From UBA2108 sp002713215 (GTDB taxonomy: Bacteria > Bacteroidota > Bacteroidia > Flavobacteriales_G > Salibacteraceae), in NCBI GenBank assembly GCA_937891015.1, contig CALAPY010000072.1:1-64000 (forward strand): a DNA stretch of 64,000 nucleotides, given 5' to 3'. Each line of letters begins with the position of its first letter. Position 1 is the first letter of the stretch. Positions 61,203-64,000 of this stretch are shown one piece after another. The notes beneath the pieces are model-generated. The model saw only the letters and a list, made by a program, of their open reading frames with translations. It was not told the DNA's origin and ran no database searches. The position numbers and the translations under genes are program-made.

Positions 61203-62005
61203 TGAATTAAGGTTTCCAGTTCATTGTTTACTTGCTGTACGTAATTATCGAGCAAAATACTTCCTTCATTATTGTCTATTTCCTTCCAAACCTCCAGGTG
61301 GTTTAGTTTGATGGTGTATGCCAGGATTTTTTCAATAGTAAAATATTGGAAGAAAGAGTTTTCGTCCAAAAAATCCCATTTGATTTGATCTACCTTTAGT
61401 TTTCGCTGGATCGGATCAGTTATTTCAAGGGCCTCGTATTTTCTTTTTAAGTGTGGGTATTGCCTGTCCAGGTCAGCTACATTTATTCTCTTAAGTTCCA
61501 ATCCACTGAAATAGCCACCCTTAATGAATTGGTTGTCATCGTCAATTTTCAAATTTCGCAGTGCATATACTACAGTCAGGTTTTGCAGGGTTAGCTCAAA
61601 TTCGGACCATCGAACTAAAAAATCAATTCCATTTTCAGCTACAAAGTCGTAATAGTGTTGGGTTAAAATGTGCTCTAATTCGAAGCGGGTTAAGTTGTTT
61701 TGCTCCAGGTCAATTTTATCCAACAGGACTGAAAAATAGATGTCTTCTGAATATTTGTTTTTAAAAATTCCACCCAGCTCTTCTTCACTCAAATTCCCAT
61801 TTGAATTGAACTCATTGGTTTTGAAATAGGCTTCAGTAAAATTCTGATTATCGTATTTGTAATAGAGCAGGAGGAGTTGATAATAGTCTTCGGGTAAAAG
61901 TTGGGCCGAGAGAAAATCGCGGAAGTCAGCAGGAGACAGGTCATCCTTTTTGCCCACAACTAAGTTTTGTAAGCCACTCACCAATCCGTAATAGTTCTTA
62001 GTCAT
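61199..62005 (-). CDS. DUF2764 protein of V-ATPase operon (subunit C-like)
   Basis: A protein of 268 residues, all-helical, with no membrane segment. It starts MTKNYYGLVSGLQNLVVG and has DFRDFLSAQLLPEDYYQL and LTQHYYDFVAENGIDFLVRW. DUF2764 proteins are found at this position, between E and A, in V-ATPase operons of Bacteroidota, Chlamydiae and spirochaetes. They probably stand in for subunit C (d), linking stalk and membrane part, as no canonical C gene is present. Start overlaps are four bases with A. Confidence 0.85.
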   Translation of the reverse strand: MTKNYYGLVSGLQNLVVGKKDDLSPADFRDFLSAQLLPEDYYQLLLLYYKYDNQNFTEAYFKTNEFNSNGNLSEEELGGIFKNKYSEDIYFSVLLDKIDLEQNNLTRFELEHILTQHYYDFVAENGIDFLVRWSEFELTLQNLTVVYALRNLKIDDDNQFIKGGYFSGLELKRINVADLDRQYPHLKRKYEALEITDPIQRKLKVDQIKWDFLDENSFFQYFTIEKILAYTIKLNHLEVWKEIDNNEGSILLDNYVQQVNNELETLIQ

Positions 62006-62010
62006 TAAGT

Positions 62011-62616
62011 TTATCCGTGAATGATTTCATGTGTTTCTTTTCTCAAGAACTGTCCAAACAGATTATTGAAATCTTCGTCTGTAAAACTGATTAAGTAGTT
62101 ACCGTTTTCGGGTCCAATTTTAAATCCTTGTTTGATTGTTTTATCCTGGGTGATTAGAACACCTGAGTTAAATTGTTTGCGGATATCGTTTTTAATTGAC
62201 TCACCAATTTTTTCATTGTCTTTGTCGCTCAATGCAATTCGTACATTTCCATCTTCTGTAATTTTAACCGATTCGATGGACTTGCTTATCAGTTTCTTCA
62301 GTGTCTCAGGATCAGAAAAAGTATTGGAGATCGGAGATTCAATAATTTTTCCATGAAGCATTTCCCGAATATCCTGTCTGAGTTTTTCGGCTAGCTGCCG
62401 TGCACTTAGTTGTACCTCAGAGGTAATATTCTTTTTGAAACTATTGGCTTCTTCTTCCGCATTGATAAGAATAGATTCGCGCTTTTTTTCCGCTTCACTT
62501 ATTATCTTTTTAGCCTCAGCCTTGGCATTAGCTAATATAGTTTCCGATTCTTGCTGTGCTTTCTCAATCCCCTCACGATAAATCTTGTCTGCGAGCTCCT
62601 GTAGTTTAGTGTTCAT
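62011..62616 (-). CDS. ntpE: V-type ATPase subunit E (peripheral stalk)
   Basis: A protein of 201 residues. The first 100 residues are a long charged helix (KAQQESETILANAKAEAKKI and SEAEKKRESILINAEEE), typical of the E/H peripheral stalk; the C-terminal half is a compact domain. It begins the V-ATPase operon. No gene for subunits F, G or C is recognised in the operon. Confidence 0.87.
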   Translation of the reverse strand: MNTKLQELADKIYREGIEKAQQESETILANAKAEAKKIISEAEKKRESILINAEEEANSFKKNITSEVQLSARQLAEKLRQDIREMLHGKIIESPISNTFSDPETLKKLISKSIESVKITEDGNVRIALSDKDNEKIGESIKNDIRKQFNSGVLITQDKTIKQGFKIGPENGNYLISFTDEDFNNLFGQFLRKETHEIIHG

Positions 62617-62793
62617 AGGCTGAAAAATATGTGTTGCAATTTAGTCGTTAATGGTCAAATAACCAATGATATTGATAGGAAAAATGGAGTGAAAATTAAC
62701 AATGGGTAAGATCATTTTATAAACACCAATAATTAGAACACGAAATGGCATTTTATTCTTTAGATCTTTAAAGAATTAACCATGAAACCCCGA

Positions 62794-63660
62794 TCAATTT
62801 TTTTGGAAAGGGTATTTCAATTGACCAATGAAAGAAACGGGAACCTTTTCATCTTTTATTCCCACTTCTTGCACTTCTTTGTTATTGGGCAAATAGTATG
62901 TACCGAAAATAAGATCCCAGACAATAAGTACCTTACCAAAGTTTTTATTCGATTCATCAAGAACCTCGGAATGATGCCAACGATGGTGCTCAGCGGTATT
63001 AAAAAGGTAGTTTAAAATCCCAGTCCGAAAGTCGATATTGGTATGTTCCATAAAGCCGGTAATGGCCAAAATGCTAATAACCACAATACTTACTTCCATG
63101 GGTACGCCTAAAATGAAAATGGGAAGCATGTATGCAAAAGCTCCTAAAAGTGCATCCAAAAAATGAAAACGGCCTGAGTTGGCCCAATACACTCTTGGAG
63201 CTCCGTGGTGTACCGAATGTAATTTCCATAGAGTAGGTATGGTATGGCTTAAGCGATGAACCCAGTAGTAAAAAAACTCGCATACGATCAGTACCATTGC
63301 TGCATTGAGAAGCAGATCGTTTGCAGCAAAAAAAGATTCAGAATTAAAAACCCTGGTATACTCAGTCGAAAAATATAGAATCAATACAGGGATGGATACT
63401 TCGGTTAATCGGTAAGCTAAGGGAAGGGTTACGAAGGTTTGAAGAATGTCCGCAAGGAAATCACCTTGTGTTTCTTTCCAAACCAGTCTGTATGGCATGC
63501 TATGTTCACAGAAAATGAATAGTAGCGAAAATGCTATAGATAGTATTCCTGGAATAAAGGTTAAATAAATCCGATCAACCGAGTGAATGGCTAGTACAGT
63601 TAATCCTACGGCTGTGAGAACAATAAATGGATAAAATGTATACTGAACTATCTTATACAT
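62794..63660 (-). CDS. Sterol desaturase / fatty acid hydroxylase superfamily protein
   Basis: A protein of 288 residues with about five transmembrane helices. The di-iron His motifs are present: HRLSH (about 149-153), LHSVHH (162-167), HTNIDF, and HRWHHS (about 226-231). These proteins use a di-iron centre to hydroxylate or desaturate lipids in the membrane; Bacteroidota members often act on carotenoids or membrane lipids. Substrate unknown. The following gene to its left is the V-ATPase operon, 178 bases away. Confidence 0.88.
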   Translation of the reverse strand: MYKIVQYTFYPFIVLTAVGLTVLAIHSVDRIYLTFIPGILSIAFSLLFIFCEHSMPYRLVWKETQGDFLADILQTFVTLPLAYRLTEVSIPVLILYFSTEYTRVFNSESFFAANDLLLNAAMVLIVCEFFYYWVHRLSHTIPTLWKLHSVHHGAPRVYWANSGRFHFLDALLGAFAYMLPIFILGVPMEVSIVVISILAITGFMEHTNIDFRTGILNYLFNTAEHHRWHHSEVLDESNKNFGKVLIVWDLIFGTYYLPNNKEVQEVGIKDEKVPVSFIGQLKYPFQKN

Positions 63661-63719
63661 AGCATATTAGTCACTACCACTATGGTTAGTTAAAAGAAAG
63701 CAACAGAACAACGAATGTC

Positions 63720-64000
63720 CTAATCAAAGTAACCTTCTTTCCTCATTTTTTCTGCAACCCGTCTTCCAATTTTCTCACCCCATGCTCTTCCGGCTTCCAT
63801 GGAATCACTGCTGATCTTTGGATTCATTCTTACCATCTTTCTTCCCAATGAAGATTTGTAAAACTCAATTAATCCATCTACATCTTCTTCGGTATAATAC
63901 TTTTCATAGATTGGAATTACCAGATCAATCAATTCATCGGCATCGATTTCAGCCAAAAAATCATCCCAAAACTTCTCAGGTACGTCAGGGTAAGCTTTTT
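63720..64000 (-). CDS. DUF2059-domain protein, 5' end outside window
   Basis: The C-terminal 93 residues or so of a protein that continues past the window edge; the frame is open to base 64000 (KAYPDVPEKFWDDFLAEID...). The segments LIDLVIPIYEKYYTEEDVDG and FYKSSLGRKMVRMNPKIS match the DUF2059 domain, a short helical domain of unknown role often on exported proteins. An internal TTG (63956) is not the real start. Confidence 0.75.
   Translation of the reverse strand, partial: KAYPDVPEKFWDDFLAEIDADELIDLVIPIYEKYYTEEDVDGLIEFYKSSLGRKMVRMNPKISSDSMEAGRAWGEKIGRRVAEKMRKEGYFD

Noticed and set aside
1..64000. tRNA, rRNA, prophage or integrative element
   Set aside because: No cloverleaf, rRNA-like sequence, integrase, transposase or phage structural gene was recognised by reading the window.

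Overview
The window comes from a member of the Bacteroidota, probably a flavobacterium-like, free-living, aerobic to microaerobic organism with moderately low G+C. The signs are consistent: eleven predicted secreted proteins end in a type IX secretion (T9SS) type A sorting domain, several genes are preceded by the Bacteroidota -7 element TAnnTTTG, the cbb3 oxidase has a CcoN-CcoO fusion, and there is a V-type ATPase operon with a DUF2764 subunit. I saw no rRNA, tRNA, CRISPR array, IS element or phage gene. No stretch without a gene exceeds 300 bases.

Layout. 1-5.8 kb: a large BNR/sortilin-like secreted protein, a MarR-DoxX cassette followed by a fossil copy of the 3' end of the preceding gene, and two unknown exported proteins, the first with a one-base frameshift in its signal peptide. 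6.0-11.4 kb: a copper-themed locus made of an HYC_CC_PP-type protein, then a tight operon of MbnP-like protein, MbnH-like di-haem peroxidase, a T9SS protein, and two complementary partial multicopper-oxidase proteins. 11.6-17.8 kb: a SanA/YdcF-like protein and three T9SS cargo proteins, including a GH11 xylanase. 18.0-19.2 kb: an AT-rich two-gene unit of a membrane protein and a winged-helix-TIR protein, a candidate defence module. 19.5-23.3 kb: DEAD-box helicase, hemN, PLP decarboxylase.

23.5-32.4 kb: the most unusual region. A three-gene cassette (secreted T9SS protein, ECF sigma factor, inner-membrane-anchored protein with a long acidic linker and a C-terminal outer-membrane beta-barrel) occurs twice in tandem and has diverged. 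In both copies the sigma gene overlaps the barrel gene by ATGA, and both secreted genes start with TTG and carry a hairpin with compensatory base changes inside the signal-peptide codons. This looks like a trans-envelope sigma/anti-sigma signalling system. 32.5-34.0 kb: a second MarR cassette with DoxX and YceI proteins and repeated operators.

34.2-38.1 kb: a glycine-rich T9SS protein, DUF6155, an AraC regulator and a CHMI-type tautomerase. 38.2-44.6 kb: the complete cbb3 oxidase cluster ccoS-ccoNO-ccoQ-ccoP, a terminator, then ccoG-fixH-SafE; ccoQ is only 57 codons. 44.8-52.2 kb: rRNA methyltransferase, PorT-like barrel, a very long Ala/Glu/Lys-rich exported protein, and a folE-cysS-unknown-dcd-yidD operon. 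52.3-62.6 kb: a T9SS protein, then a V-ATPase operon (E-DUF2764-A-B-D-I-K) whose K subunit has the Na+-site residues of the Enterococcus enzyme, ending in a beta-CASP nuclease. 62.8 kb to the end: a sterol-desaturase-family protein and a truncated DUF2059 gene.
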